Notes: generated from the letters alone by a model not told the origin. 62,103 nt of DNA from Oscillospiraceae bacterium (GCA_015065385.1 SVQK01000114.1:1-62103); one strand, 5' to 3'; numbered from the stretch's first letter, positions 1 through 8,374 are shown. Translations and numbers: made by a program.

Positions 1-1
1 C

Positions 2-136
2 TTTGACCTCTGGCTGTATAAACAGAGACCGCTGAAAGTTCGCCAAAGGCGAATTTCTGAAGTTCGCCAAAGGCGAATCTTCGCGCGAGGACAGTGGGGT
101 GAGCAATCGAATCCGGATTCGGGGACGAGCTTTTAG
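2..136 (+). CDS. Possible 3' end of a gene cut by the window edge
   Basis: A frame is open from base 2 to a TAG at 134-136 (44 codons) with no start inside the window. It reads in frame through two copies of the local hairpin repeat, so the peptide carries a repeated Val-Arg-Gln-Arg-Arg-Ile unit and is very Arg-rich. I recognise no family. It may be the tail of a real protein, or simply non-coding hairpin DNA that happens to lack stops. Confidence 0.2.
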   Translation, partial: FDLWLYKQRPLKVRQRRISEVRQRRIFARGQWGEQSNPDSGTSF

Positions 137-214
137 TTTATGCCATATGGCCAACCGAGTTGCAAGCAACTCAGGGACCTCCGGGAGGGGCACCCAAGTT
201 CGCGGAGCGAATCT
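36..214. repeat. Three copies of a small palindromic repeat
   Basis: An element of about 20 bases occurs at roughly 36-55 and 60-80, with a shorter variant at 195-214. All copies share AAGTTCGC at the left and GCGAAT at the right around a short loop (CAAAGG in the first two, GGA in the third). Each can fold into a 5-6 bp hairpin. The third copy keeps the flanks but has a smaller centre, which suggests decay or compensatory change in a dispersed palindromic repeat family. Confidence 0.5.
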
Positions 215-389
215 TGATCGGCCATGAGATGGTGTCCGCGATCGAAGATCGCAGCCCGGCTGCCCGGCAGCGCGACTGCGTCGGCGCGGCGCAAGGCCAT
301 TTAGTCAGAAACCCGTAGGGTTTCATTCCTTAAATCCCTTTAGAAGGGATTTAGAATGAGAAGGGGATCGCGCGGATTGCGTTTTTCTG

Positions 390-1661
390 TTACATCGCCA
401 GCTTGGACAGCGCGTCGGCGAATTCTTCTTCGCTCATGCGGTGGACGCAGGAGATCGGACGGATCCTCATGTCACGCGCCCGCTCCTCCATGTTGTTCGC
501 CGCCCCGGAGCCTCCGAAGCCCTTGCTCTGGCTGTCAAAATAGGCCGTGGACAGCAGCGCGCGCCGTGCGAAATCCGCTCCGAAGCGGTCCGCCACCGCG
601 CCGATCTTGTAGAGTTCGTCCACGGAAATGTCGCCGTTCTTGCAGGAGATGAAGACGGGCGTCACGCCGCGCATCATCATCACGTCGATTTCGTTCCGGG
701 TGCCGTTTGCCCGTCCGTCCCAGTCGAGCACCACGCCGGTCTCCACCGAGTCGAACACGGGACGTCCGTTTTCCCGCATTTTCAGAGCGGTCTTGAAGGT
801 GTAGTATTCCAGCACGGAGCCGGACTTCGTGAGACATTCCCGCACGATGCGGCTCTTGTAGTTGAAGATCAAGAGTCCCGATTCGGACCGGCGGAGCTTG
901 ATGAGCCCGCGTCCGATCAGCTGGTTGAAGAAATCCCGGCTCAGCTTGTTCTTGCCCGTGCCGAAGACCTCTTCCGGGATGGCGAACAGATCGTTTCCGT
1001 CGGCGTACCGGCTGACCTCCGCGGAGAGCTTGCCGACGGAGGCGTTCCAGCCTACGCAGTCCTTCCTGGAGACTTCCCAGAGCGAATCGATATCGTGGCA
1101 GACCGGATCGTCCAGCGTGAACGTCTCGCTGCGGGAGGTGATCATGCCGCCATGGAGCATGACGTTTTCGTCCACGGACAGATAGAGCGGATGCGGGCCG
1201 GCTGAGGAAAAGTCCTGCTGTTCCCGCGCGACCGCCAGCTCTCCGGTCTCGTCCCGGCGCACCAGAAAATAGGTGGCGATCCGGGTGAACAGATTCAGCC
1301 GGAAAGCGAGCAGGCGGCGTCTCTCGGCGGCCCTTGTCCCGAGGATCAGTCCCACGGACAGAAGCAGGGTCTCGTCTCCGCCGGAGATATCCACGACGCA
1401 GATTTCGTCCGGTTCGTCGGAACGTTCGTCGAGGATCGTGTCGATGACGGACAGCGTCGCCTCCAGATCGTTCTTGGCGGCGGACCGGAAGACCAGCTGC
1501 GTCCGGATCCCGCGTCCCTCGAGGATCTCGCGGTAGACGGGCAGGGCGCGCTGCATCCGCTTGACGTCCGTGCCGATGAAGATGGTCTGTTCCGGCTCCA
1601 GCGCGATGGTGCTGACCAGGTTCTCGATGGGAGAACGGTCGAAAATTTCAATGAGCGTCAT
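390..1661 (-). CDS. Card1/DUF1887-like CARF-domain nuclease, no CRISPR locus nearby
   Basis: A 423-residue protein with the layout of the DUF1887/Card1 family. The N-terminal Rossmann-like CARF half contains the VVDISGGDE segment near residues 95-103, a linker/winged-helix region lies around 200-270, and a PD-(D/E)XK-type nuclease half follows (NEID at 323-326, then FISCK at 337-341). In characterised Card1 proteins the CARF half binds cyclic tetra-adenylate from type III CRISPR complexes and switches on DNA/RNA cleavage. Here the usual E-x-K is S-x-K (Ser339, Lys341), so activity is uncertain. The start at 1661 was chosen because it overlaps the deoD stop by 4 bases (ATGA), implying translational coupling; longer in-frame starts lie inside deoD. 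I see no cas genes or repeats in the window. Confidence 0.8.
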   Translation of the reverse strand: MTLIEIFDRSPIENLVSTIALEPEQTIFIGTDVKRMQRALPVYREILEGRGIRTQLVFRSAAKNDLEATLSVIDTILDERSDEPDEICVVDISGGDETLLLSVGLILGTRAAERRRLLAFRLNLFTRIATYFLVRRDETGELAVAREQQDFSSAGPHPLYLSVDENVMLHGGMITSRSETFTLDDPVCHDIDSLWEVSRKDCVGWNASVGKLSAEVSRYADGNDLFAIPEEVFGTGKNKLSRDFFNQLIGRGLIKLRRSESGLLIFNYKSRIVRECLTKSGSVLEYYTFKTALKMRENGRPVFDSVETGVVLDWDGRANGTRNEIDVMMMRGVTPVFISCKNGDISVDELYKIGAVADRFGADFARRALLSTAYFDSQSKGFGGSGAANNMEERARDMRIRPISCVHRMSEEEFADALSKLAM

Positions 1662-2407
1662 GAGGCGTCCCCTTTGTCCGGTACCGGGTTCCGGCTCACC
1701 GATACCGCGGTCTCGAGCGCGACCTCCATCATGTCGGTGAAGGTGGTCTGTCTCTCTTCGGCGGTGGTGGCCTCTCCCGTGAGCAGATGGTCGGAAACCG
1801 TGCAGATCGCCAGCGCGTTCTTTCCGGCCCGGGCGGCGTTCATGTAGAGCGCGGCGGCCTCCATTTCGATCGCCATGACGCCCATGCGCCGCCACATCTC
1901 GTTGGCCTCGTCCGCGTCGTCGCTGTAGAAGGTGTCCGAGGATAAAAGATTCCCCACATGGTACCGGACGCCTTTTTCTTCCGCTGCCTTTACCGCGGCG
2001 GACAGAAGGGAATAGGAGGCCGTGGGCGCGAACGTCCCGTGCAGTCCGTACTGGGACGCATAGGCGGAGTTGGTGCACGCGCCGATCCCGAAGACCAGAT
2101 CCCGGACCCGGACGTCCTCCCGGATTGCCCCGGCGGAACCGATGCGGATGATGTTGTCAACGTCGTAGAAACGGAACAGCTCGTAGGAATAGATTCCCAT
2201 AGAGGGCATTCCCATGCCGCTGGCCATGACGGACACGGGACAGCCTTTGTAAAATCCCGTGTACCCCCCGATCCCCCGGACGTTGTTCACGAGCCGGGCA
2301 CCCTCTAAAAAGGTCTCGGCGACGAATTTCGCCCGGAGGGGGTCGCCGGGCATGAGAACGGTTTTCGCAAATTCGCCTTTTTCGGCGGAATTGTGAGGAG
2401 TGGACAT
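1658..2407 (-). CDS. deoD: Purine nucleoside phosphorylase, DeoD type
   Basis: Phosphorolytic cleavage of purine (deoxy)nucleosides to free base and (deoxy)ribose-1-phosphate, in the cytoplasm. The 249-residue protein opens with the typical DeoD pattern TPHNSAEKGEFAKTVLMPGD and has the GSAG phosphate/ribose region, the EMEAAALY segment that contacts the nucleoside, and a C-terminal VSDH motif. A GGAGGT site lies 5 bases before the ATG. It sits 36 bases after deoC, the enzyme that consumes deoxyribose phosphate, so the pair forms a nucleoside salvage unit. Its stop overlaps the start of the CARF nuclease gene. Confidence 0.95.
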   Translation of the reverse strand: MSTPHNSAEKGEFAKTVLMPGDPLRAKFVAETFLEGARLVNNVRGIGGYTGFYKGCPVSVMASGMGMPSMGIYSYELFRFYDVDNIIRIGSAGAIREDVRVRDLVFGIGACTNSAYASQYGLHGTFAPTASYSLLSAAVKAAEEKGVRYHVGNLLSSDTFYSDDADEANEMWRRMGVMAIEMEAAALYMNAARAGKNALAICTVSDHLLTGEATTAEERQTTFTDMMEVALETAVSVSRNPVPDKGDAS

Positions 2408-2443
2408 AGTACCTCCGTGTTTCTTTCAGATGGGCGGGACGGC

Positions 2444-3127
2444 TCAGCCTTCGGACGCCTTCACGATCTTCACGATCCTGCTGGTTCCGAGACGGTCCGC
2501 TCCGAGGGAGAGATAGAGCTCTGCGTCCTCGAGGGAGGAAATGCCGCCCGCCGCTTTGATTTTGAGTTTCGGCTCCCGTGTCTGTTCCGCGATGCGGGAG
2601 GCCATGAGGGAGACCGCGTGAGGCGTCGCTCCGGCTTTCGAGAAACCGGTGGACGTTTTGATGTAATCGGCCCGGGACTCGGCGACCACGTCGCACATCC
2701 GGACGATTTCCTCATCCGTCAGGAGACAGGTCTCGATGATCACCTTGAGGATCCGGTTTGGAGCGGCCGTATCCATTGCCTCCCGGATGCCTTTCAGCTC
2801 CGCGAGAATGGCGTCGAACAGACCGTCCTTCGCCCATCCCACGTTGATGACCGTATCCACCTCGTCAGCGCCGTTTTTGACCGCGTCCGCCGCCTCAAAG
2901 AACTTCGTTTCCGGGGTGGAGTACCCGTTCGGGAATCCGATGACCGTGCAGATCCGGACCCTGCCCGCCGCGTACTCCGCCGCCCGCTTCACATAGGATG
3001 CCGGAATGCAGGCGGAAGCCGTGCGGTACCGGATCCCGTCGTCGATGACGGCCCGGATGTCGTCCCATTTCGCATCCACCGCAAGCAGCGTGTGATCCAC
3101 ATGGGACAGAATCTCTTCAATCTTCAT
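2444..3127 (-). CDS. deoC: Deoxyribose-phosphate aldolase
   Basis: Class I aldolase that splits 2-deoxyribose-5-phosphate into acetaldehyde and glyceraldehyde-3-phosphate. The 227-residue protein is full length for the short bacterial form. The Schiff-base lysine is in YIKTSTGF (Lys157), the proton-relay lysine is in KIKAAGG (Lys191) and the active-site aspartate is Asp91 (DEVDTVIN). The gene is followed 36 bases later by deoD, giving a path from purine deoxynucleosides to glycolysis. It is preceded by a Gfo/Idh/MocA gene whose substrate is unknown. Confidence 0.96.
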   Translation of the reverse strand: MKIEEILSHVDHTLLAVDAKWDDIRAVIDDGIRYRTASACIPASYVKRAAEYAAGRVRICTVIGFPNGYSTPETKFFEAADAVKNGADEVDTVINVGWAKDGLFDAILAELKGIREAMDTAAPNRILKVIIETCLLTDEEIVRMCDVVAESRADYIKTSTGFSKAGATPHAVSLMASRIAEQTREPKLKIKAAGGISSLEDAELYLSLGADRLGTSRIVKIVKASEG

Positions 3128-3152
3128 GTTTGTTCGCTTTCCCCGTCATTTC

Positions 3153-4391
3153 TCAGCCCGGTTCTCCCGCTTCCCAGCGGCGGCGGACCTCGTCAAATAC
3201 GGAATCCGGAATGTCGATCTGCTCATGGACGTTGTTCGACACATACTGGCTGCCCGCGCTCTCGGGGAAGGTGCAGAAGGTGTCGTTTCTCCACGCGTCC
3301 CGCTCTTCCTTATTCCGGAGGTTCGGCAGTCGGATCGGCTGGTTCCCCATCACGATGGAGCGGTAGCCGAGCGTTCCGGGCATGCACATATCCACGGCGT
3401 CGTACACGTTGATGGCGCGCGCGCGGGCTTCCTCGTCCCCGAGGATCGAGCGGATGAAGTAGTAGGTCGTGAAGAAGTCGCCGCCGCCGTGGCCGCTGTT
3501 CTCCGTTCCGGCCACGATGGGAGCGGGGGTGTAGGTTTTGTATTCGCCCTGACAGTTCATCCCGGGCTTTTCGGTGTAAACCGCGATCTGCCCGTTCCCG
3601 AGATCCTGCACGCCGCCCAGATCGCCGTTCAGCTGATAGTTGGAATGGCGGGTTGACTTGATGTTGAAATGGAGAGACTTGAGGATCGCGCCGTTGTTCA
3701 GAGTCACGATCTCCATGCCGAGGGATCCGGACGCCGTGCCGAGGTTCCGCATGAACGGCATGTTGGGCGTCTCAAAACCGGAAACCTGTACGGGACGCAG
3801 ACCGGTCATGTACAGGATCGGGCCGATGGAGTGAGTGCAGTAGAAGGTGGAGGACATGAGGTTCCGCCAGTGGTTCCGCTCGCCGTAGGTGATCGAAGGC
3901 CAGATGGACGAGCAGTCGTGGAGATATTCGCCCTCCGCGTACATGAGCTCGCCCAGCGCGCCGGAGCGGTAGATGTTCCGCATCTCCCAGCGGACGGGCG
4001 TGTAGCAGTAGTTTTCCGCGTAGGTGTAGATCTTTCCGGTGCGCTCCACGGTTTCGATGAGCTGGACCGCCTCCGCCATGTTGGCCATGGTCAGGCATTC
4101 CGTCATGATGTGCCGCCCGCTCTCGAGAAGCCTGATCCCGAATTTCGCGTGCTCGTGGGCGTAGTTGGCGCAGACCACGGCGTCCATATCGTGATTGAAA
4201 AAGTCGTCAAACCGCTCGTAGTAGGTGATGTCGTAGAGTCCGCAGTCCTCCGCCTCTTTCCGGCACGCGTCGAGAAGAGGCTTGTACTTGTCGCAGACCG
4301 CCACCAGCTCCGCTTCCTTCGAGTGAAGGATCTGCCGGATCATGGTCATGCCGCGCCCAGCTCCGAAAACGCCGATTTTGATTTTTGCCAT
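3153..4391 (-). CDS. Gfo/Idh/MocA family oxidoreductase
   Basis: A 412-residue NAD(P)-dependent oxidoreductase of the glucose-fructose oxidoreductase family. The N-terminal Rossmann fold has a GAGRGM dinucleotide loop at about residues 9-14 followed by AVCDK, the end of the second strand. The usual EKP lysine motif is replaced around MTECLTMANMAEAV, so the classic catalytic Lys is not evident. A conserved HGGGDFF segment lies late in the protein. The start at 4391 follows a GGGAGG site 9 bases upstream. It is encoded 25 bases before deoC and probably acts on a sugar or polyol that cannot be named from sequence alone. Confidence 0.8.
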   Translation of the reverse strand: MAKIKIGVFGAGRGMTMIRQILHSKEAELVAVCDKYKPLLDACRKEAEDCGLYDITYYERFDDFFNHDMDAVVCANYAHEHAKFGIRLLESGRHIMTECLTMANMAEAVQLIETVERTGKIYTYAENYCYTPVRWEMRNIYRSGALGELMYAEGEYLHDCSSIWPSITYGERNHWRNLMSSTFYCTHSIGPILYMTGLRPVQVSGFETPNMPFMRNLGTASGSLGMEIVTLNNGAILKSLHFNIKSTRHSNYQLNGDLGGVQDLGNGQIAVYTEKPGMNCQGEYKTYTPAPIVAGTENSGHGGGDFFTTYYFIRSILGDEEARARAINVYDAVDMCMPGTLGYRSIVMGNQPIRLPNLRNKEERDAWRNDTFCTFPESAGSQYVSNNVHEQIDIPDSVFDEVRRRWEAGEPG

Positions 4392-4455
4392 GGTGAAGTA
4401 CCTCCCGCGTTGATTGCAGTTCCGATGCACTTGTTTATGGATGGATTGTTCCGGT

Positions 4456-5511
4456 TCAGGATACCGGTTCGAAGACGCCGTCCGTGAGCCGGTAGAGCCT
4501 GATGTTCGTGTACTGTCCGGCGTCGTTTTTCCCGTGGTGGGATACATAGAAGAATCCGTCCCCGAGGGCCGCGATCCCGGTATCGCCGTGGGGGAACGGG
4601 ATGCCGTTCTTCCCGTGCCCGTCCAGCGTGAGAAGATCGCCCTCTTCCTCCGGCCATACGCCTTTGAGGATCCCGCGCTTCGGAGCGATCCGGGCGTCGG
4701 CGGCGAACATGGGCGGATTGGGATACTCAGCCTTCTGCCTCGGGTAGACGCACATCAGATAGCTCCGCGTCGTGGGATCGTACTCCAGATTCTGAACGCC
4801 GTAGGTGGTGTTGCCGGTCAGGACGAAGTACTTTCCCGCGGGCTTCTCCGGTCCGACCGCGTGCATGTCCGTCTGGGACAGGGGCGCGGAATTCCGGTTC
4901 AGCTCGCCGATGTCGTATTTCAAGATCACCTGATGGTCGTTGTCGGTTCGATTCACGTCCCCGTAGACGCCGTAGCTGACAAATAGCCAGCGTTTCGCGT
5001 CCTCCTTGTCCGCTTCGCCGAAGTCCGGTCCCGTGGCCGTGCCGTCGATTCCGGAGCAGCCGTAGCGGTGGCGCAGAGCGGATCCGTCCTCCGCTTTCAC
5101 GTCCGCGAGATAGTCGTCCGTGACCTCCCGGAGAAACGCGCACCGCATCGCTTCGGAAGACGGCATGTCCGCCCGGTCGATCCTATTCGCGTCGAAGATC
5201 GCCATGTAGAAGCGGTCCGGAATCTCGATCCCGCCGCCCAGCATGTTCACGATCCCGCGGCCGATCGCGTCGTTTTTGTATTCGAGGGAACCGTACACCC
5301 GCCCGTCGTCCGGATTGAAGGCGATGCAGCCGAGATGCCCGCAGAAGCCCGTCACGGATCCGACAAACCGGCCTTCGAGATCGGTCTTGACGAGCATCGT
5401 GGTGAAGGAATAATAGACAAATCCCTTCGCAAGATCGACGGCGATCCCCTGACAGTGTCCTGCCCGGTACGCCCCGGAAAAAACGGTTTTCGGCAGGGAA
5501 GAGAAGTCCAT
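4456..5511 (-). CDS. Conserved protein of unknown function, possible beta-propeller
   Basis: I do not recognise this 351-residue protein. It has no signal peptide or membrane segment. It is rich in aromatic, Gly-Asp and short beta-strand patterns spaced regularly (for example FVYYSF, GRVYGSLEYKN, RWLFVSYGVYG, GKYFVLTGNT, DGFFYVSHHGKND), which suggests a propeller-like or lactonase-like fold. The ATG follows GGAGGTGA by 4 bases, and that site lies in the gap right after the upstream PHP gene stop (the genes are 4 bases apart), so the two are co-translated. The link to sugar and nucleoside genes hints at carbohydrate handling, which is inference only. Confidence 0.55.
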   Translation of the reverse strand: MDFSSLPKTVFSGAYRAGHCQGIAVDLAKGFVYYSFTTMLVKTDLEGRFVGSVTGFCGHLGCIAFNPDDGRVYGSLEYKNDAIGRGIVNMLGGGIEIPDRFYMAIFDANRIDRADMPSSEAMRCAFLREVTDDYLADVKAEDGSALRHRYGCSGIDGTATGPDFGEADKEDAKRWLFVSYGVYGDVNRTDNDHQVILKYDIGELNRNSAPLSQTDMHAVGPEKPAGKYFVLTGNTTYGVQNLEYDPTTRSYLMCVYPRQKAEYPNPPMFAADARIAPKRGILKGVWPEEEGDLLTLDGHGKNGIPFPHGDTGIAALGDGFFYVSHHGKNDAGQYTNIRLYRLTDGVFEPVS

Positions 5512-5515
5512 CCCG

Positions 5516-6325
5516 TCACCTCCACAGCGTCACGCCGGAAATCCGGCTGTTCAGCCGCTGGTTTTCGTTTTTTTCGAATCCGTGGGACGCGAGGTAGTCC
5601 TCCGCCTCGTCAAACCAGCAGGTCAGCCGGGCGCGGTAGTGGCAGTCGGAGTTGACGATCAGCGAACCGCCCGCCGCTTTGATTTCGTCGAGGATGAAGG
5701 GCGCCGGATAGGGCACGGTCCGCAGTCCCCGGGCGATGGCTCCCGTATTCAGCTCGAACACCGGGCAGGCCTTTACGATCTCCCGGACAGCTTCCCGCGC
5801 CGCGTCCCGGTAACGGGGATCCTCCTCCGGGCAGAGGGAGTATTTCGTGGGCAGATCGATGTGTCCCACGATGTCCGTCCGGTTGCGGAGCACATGTTCC
5901 GTCAGGCTTTCGAAATATGCCTTCGTGAAGTCCGTGAAGCTCCCGCCGAACAGCTCGTCCACCAGCTTCCTCTGGATGGCTTCTCCGGAGTCGATGGGCA
6001 TGCTGACGCCGTGCCGGACCATTTCATGAACGGAGGAGAGGATGAAGTCGTAGTCCAGCGACGGGATCCCGCTCTCCCCGTCCAGCTCCACGCCGGCGTA
6101 GATGTCGATCACACCGCGGTATTCCCGAGCCAGCGCGCGGATTTCCCGATAGCTGGCGGCGGTTCCCTCCGGCGACATGGAGTAGTAGCTCTCGAACCAC
6201 GCGTAGGAGTGGTCGGAGAATCCGAGGGAGGTGAATCCCCGGGAAACAGCCTCTTCGATCATCTGCCGGGGCGTGTCGTGACCGTCGGAGTAGCGGGTGT
6301 GAGTGTGAAAATTGTGCTTCTGCAT
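5516..6325 (-). CDS. PHP-domain phosphatase, histidinol-phosphatase (HisK) type
   Basis: A 269-residue metal-dependent phosphoesterase with the PHP signature: HTHTRYSDGHD at residues 6-16, SDHS near 38, a VELDGE segment, a late GHIDL and a C-terminal NSDCH. The size and motif order match the HisK-type histidinol phosphatases (histidine biosynthesis), but no other his gene is present, so the true substrate may be another phosphorylated sugar or polyol. It is the second gene of the leftward operon, with a GAGG site 8 bases before its ATG. Confidence 0.75.
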   Translation of the reverse strand: MQKHNFHTHTRYSDGHDTPRQMIEEAVSRGFTSLGFSDHSYAWFESYYSMSPEGTAASYREIRALAREYRGVIDIYAGVELDGESGIPSLDYDFILSSVHEMVRHGVSMPIDSGEAIQRKLVDELFGGSFTDFTKAYFESLTEHVLRNRTDIVGHIDLPTKYSLCPEEDPRYRDAAREAVREIVKACPVFELNTGAIARGLRTVPYPAPFILDEIKAAGGSLIVNSDCHYRARLTCWFDEAEDYLASHGFEKNENQRLNSRISGVTLWR

Positions 6326-6398
6326 GGATGATGCCTCGCTGTTTCAGAGTAGTCCGCCGATGTGAGAACATGGCTGTCGGATCGGGACAGTAGCGCGG

Positions 6399-7061
6399 TC
6401 ACGCGTCCGACAGGATCCCGGGCAGCTGGTCGAAGCGGTCCACGGCGTACTCGTAATCCGCGGTCCGCCCGCGTCCGAAGGTCTCCCCGAATCCGTACCG
6501 GCAGTAGACGAACGGGATCCCGGCTCCGTGCGCGCCTTCCGCGTCGCTGACGGTGTCGCCGACGTAGACCGGAGAGTTCAGCCCGCGCCGCAGGATCACG
6601 TCCCGGATGTTCTCCGCCTTTCCGTGACCCGTCCGCCCGGAGGACTCCCGGTCTTCGAAAAGATCCCAGAAGCGGTGCGCGGTGAGGAAGGATTCGATAT
6701 ACCCGTCCTGCGCGTTCGATACCACGAAGAGGCGGTATCCTTCCTCTTTCAGATCTCGGAGCGTCTCTTCGACCCCCGGCCAGAGGATCCCGCCGCGAAC
6801 GGGCAGCCATTCGTTTTCCAGCGCACAGCTCTCCTGCATCAGGGCGAAAGCCGCCTCGTAGGGCAGGGAGGGAAAGAAGATCCCGGCCAGCTCCTCGTTG
6901 GTCAGGCCCATGTACCGGCAGACCGCGTCCCGGTCCAGCTTCATGGCGGGGGTGACGTCCGGATGGCGTCCGAGAACCTCGACCCACGTCGCCGCCGTAA
7001 CGCCCGTCGCGTCCCAAAGCGTCCCGTCCAGATCGAAAATCACGCTGTCAAACCGTTTCAC
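6399..7061 (-). CDS. HAD-superfamily phosphatase (phosphoglycolate phosphatase-like)
   Basis: A 220-residue haloacid dehalogenase-type hydrolase with all four motifs: DLDGT with nucleophile Asp10 and acid Asp12; Ser in VVSNAQDG; Lys in GHGKAEN; and the acidic GDTVSD motif IV. An alpha-helical cap is inserted after motif I (subfamily IA). The start is GTG at 7061, chosen because GGGAGG lies 7 bases upstream. It is the first gene of the operon that runs to base 390, with a near-consensus promoter 33 bases before it. Substrate unknown; phosphoglycolate or sugar phosphates are usual for this size. Confidence 0.8.
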   Translation of the reverse strand: MKRFDSVIFDLDGTLWDATGVTAATWVEVLGRHPDVTPAMKLDRDAVCRYMGLTNEELAGIFFPSLPYEAAFALMQESCALENEWLPVRGGILWPGVEETLRDLKEEGYRLFVVSNAQDGYIESFLTAHRFWDLFEDRESSGRTGHGKAENIRDVILRRGLNSPVYVGDTVSDAEGAHGAGIPFVYCRYGFGETFGRGRTADYEYAVDRFDQLPGILSDA

Positions 7062-7093
7062 GCGTCTGCCTCCCTTCGAAATCTCCTTTCCTC

Positions 7094-7122
7094 ATTATAC
7101 CGCACACCGCTGACCCGGTCAA
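7094..7122 (-). promoter_or_regulatory. Sigma-A promoter for the leftward HAD-deoD-CARF operon
   Basis: On the minus strand TTGACC (7117-7122) and TATAAT (7094-7099) are separated by exactly 17 bases. It lies just upstream of the GTG start at 7061 and is the only promoter I can see for the seven genes down to base 390. Confidence 0.8.
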
Positions 7123-7162
7123 GGCGGTTTCCGAAAAAAGAGAAAAAGAAATGGCGCGCATG

Positions 7163-7197
7163 AAAAAAGCCGCGGCCTCCTTTTGGGAGACTGCGGC
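7163..7197 (-). terminator. Intrinsic terminator after rplA
   Basis: A 12-position stem (7169-7180 with 7186-7197, one mismatch) with a five-base loop, followed on the minus strand by six T. It ends the rpmG-secE-nusG-rplK-rplA transcript just before the next operon's promoter. Confidence 0.9.
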
Positions 7198-7210
7198 AGA
7201 AGAAACGGAC

Positions 7211-7903
7211 TCAGCCGATTCTCGAGGGGTTGATCTTGATGCCGGGGCCCATGGTGGAGGCCACGACGCAGGACTTGATATACTGGCCCTTCGCGGCAGC
7301 CGGCTTTGCCTTGATGATGGCGCCGAGAAGCGTGTCGAAGTTTTCACCCAGCTTTTCCATACCGAAGGAGGCCTTGCCGATGGGGCAGTGGATGATGTTG
7401 GTCTTGTCGAGACGGTACTCGATCTTACCGGCCTTGGCTTCCTGAACAGCCTTGGTCACGTCCATGGTGACGGTGCCGGCCTTCGGGTTCGGCATGAGGC
7501 CTTTAGGACCGAGGACACGGCCCAGACGGCCGATGGTGCCCATCATGTCGGGAGTGGCGATGACCACGTCGAATTCGAACCAGTTTTCCTTCTGGATCTT
7601 CTCGACGAGATCGGTGTCGCCGACATATTCCGCGCCGGCGGCTCTTGCCTGATCCGCGCGCTCACCCTTGGCGAACACGAGGACGCGGACGCTCTTACCG
7701 GTTCCGTGAGGAAGCACGATGGCGCCGCGGACCTGCTGGTCTGCGTGACGGGAGTCAACGCCCAGACGGACGTGAACTTCGATGGTTTCGTCGAACTTGG
7801 CCTTGGAGGTCTTGGTGACCAGATCCATCGCTTCGGCGGGATCGTACAGGCGGGACTTCTCGATCAGCTTGACGCTGTCAACGTATTTCTTGCTCTTGAA
7901 CAT
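7211..7903 (-). CDS. rplA: 50S ribosomal protein L1
   Basis: Ribosomal protein of the L1 stalk, binding 23S rRNA and contacting E-site tRNA; it is usually also the translational repressor of its own operon. The 230-residue length is standard. Typical segments are [40 protein letters not shown] and the C-terminal STMGPGIKI. The start at 7903 was chosen because GGAGG lies 9 bases upstream; an upstream extension would run into rplK. Unlike the common order, no rplJ-rplL follows: a strong terminator and a HAD-led operon come next. Confidence 0.98.
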   Translation of the reverse strand: MFKSKKYVDSVKLIEKSRLYDPAEAMDLVTKTSKAKFDETIEVHVRLGVDSRHADQQVRGAIVLPHGTGKSVRVLVFAKGERADQARAAGAEYVGDTDLVEKIQKENWFEFDVVIATPDMMGTIGRLGRVLGPKGLMPNPKAGTVTMDVTKAVQEAKAGKIEYRLDKTNIIHCPIGKASFGMEKLGENFDTLLGAIIKAKPAAAKGQYIKSCVVASTMGPGIKINPSRIG

Positions 7904-7917
7904 TTCTCCGTACCTCC

Positions 7918-8343
7918 TCAGTCTGCGACGGTCACACCCATGGAGCGGGCGGTTCCGGCGATCATGCTCATAGCGGCCTCGATGGAGCCGGCGTTGAGGT
8001 CCTTCATCTTGGTCTCCGCGATCTGGCGGCACTGTTCCTTGGTGATGGAGGCGACCTTGGTCTTGTTGGGGGTCGGGGAAGCGGTCTCGATACCGGCGGC
8101 CTTCTTGATCAGAACGGGAGCCGGAGGAGTCTTGGTGATGAAGGTGAAGGAACGGTCGGCGTACACGGTGATGACCACAGGGATGATCAGACCGATGTCG
8201 TTCTTGGTTCTCTCGTTGAATTCCTTCGTGAAGTTCGGAATGGCGACGCCGTACGCGCCGAGGGCGGGACCTACGGGCGGCTGGGGAGTCGCTTTTCCGG
8301 CGGGAAGCTGAAGCTTGATATAGCCGATAACTTTCTTTGCCAT
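7918..8343 (-). CDS. rplK: 50S ribosomal protein L11
   Basis: Protein of the GTPase-associated centre, needed for factor binding and the stringent response through RelA. The 141-residue length is standard, with the N-terminal [19 protein letters not shown] motif and the C-terminal RNA-binding half ending SMGVTV. rplA follows after 14 bases. The gap to nusG upstream is 121 bases and holds two perfect hairpins, annotated separately. Confidence 0.98.
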   Translation of the reverse strand: MAKKVIGYIKLQLPAGKATPQPPVGPALGAYGVAIPNFTKEFNERTKNDIGLIIPVVITVYADRSFTFITKTPPAPVLIKKAAGIETASPTPNKTKVASITKEQCRQIAETKMKDLNAGSIEAAMSMIAGTARSMGVTVAD

Positions 8344-8374
8344 TGCAGTTTTTCCTCCAAAGTGGTATTCAAGC

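Larger units (their letters stand above)
1..389. repeat. Hairpin-dense intergenic island
   Basis: No convincing gene lies here. The stretch is packed with short perfect inverted repeats, most with three-base loops. Positions are: stems 39-44/48-53 and 63-68/72-77 (the same element twice); a 14-bp palindrome at 108-121; a 10-bp palindrome at 142-151; stem 157-163/166-172; stem 199-203/207-211; stem 238-243/247-252; stem 308-314/318-324; and a perfect 10-bp stem 331-340/344-353. The last two could act as processing or termination signals for the leftward operon that ends at base 390, although no T-run follows either of them. The island may mark a recombination scar or a hotspot for small palindromic repeats. 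Confidence 0.6.

Noticed and set aside
390..1661. CRISPR array expected near the Card1-like gene
   Set aside because: I looked for regularly spaced direct repeats on both sides; the hairpin island has only irregular, different palindromes and no spacers of constant length.
1662..2078. N-terminal extension of the CARF nuclease frame into deoD
   Set aside because: The extension is antisense-like Arg/Gly-rich peptide within deoD; the ATGA overlap at 1658-1661 gives a proper start.
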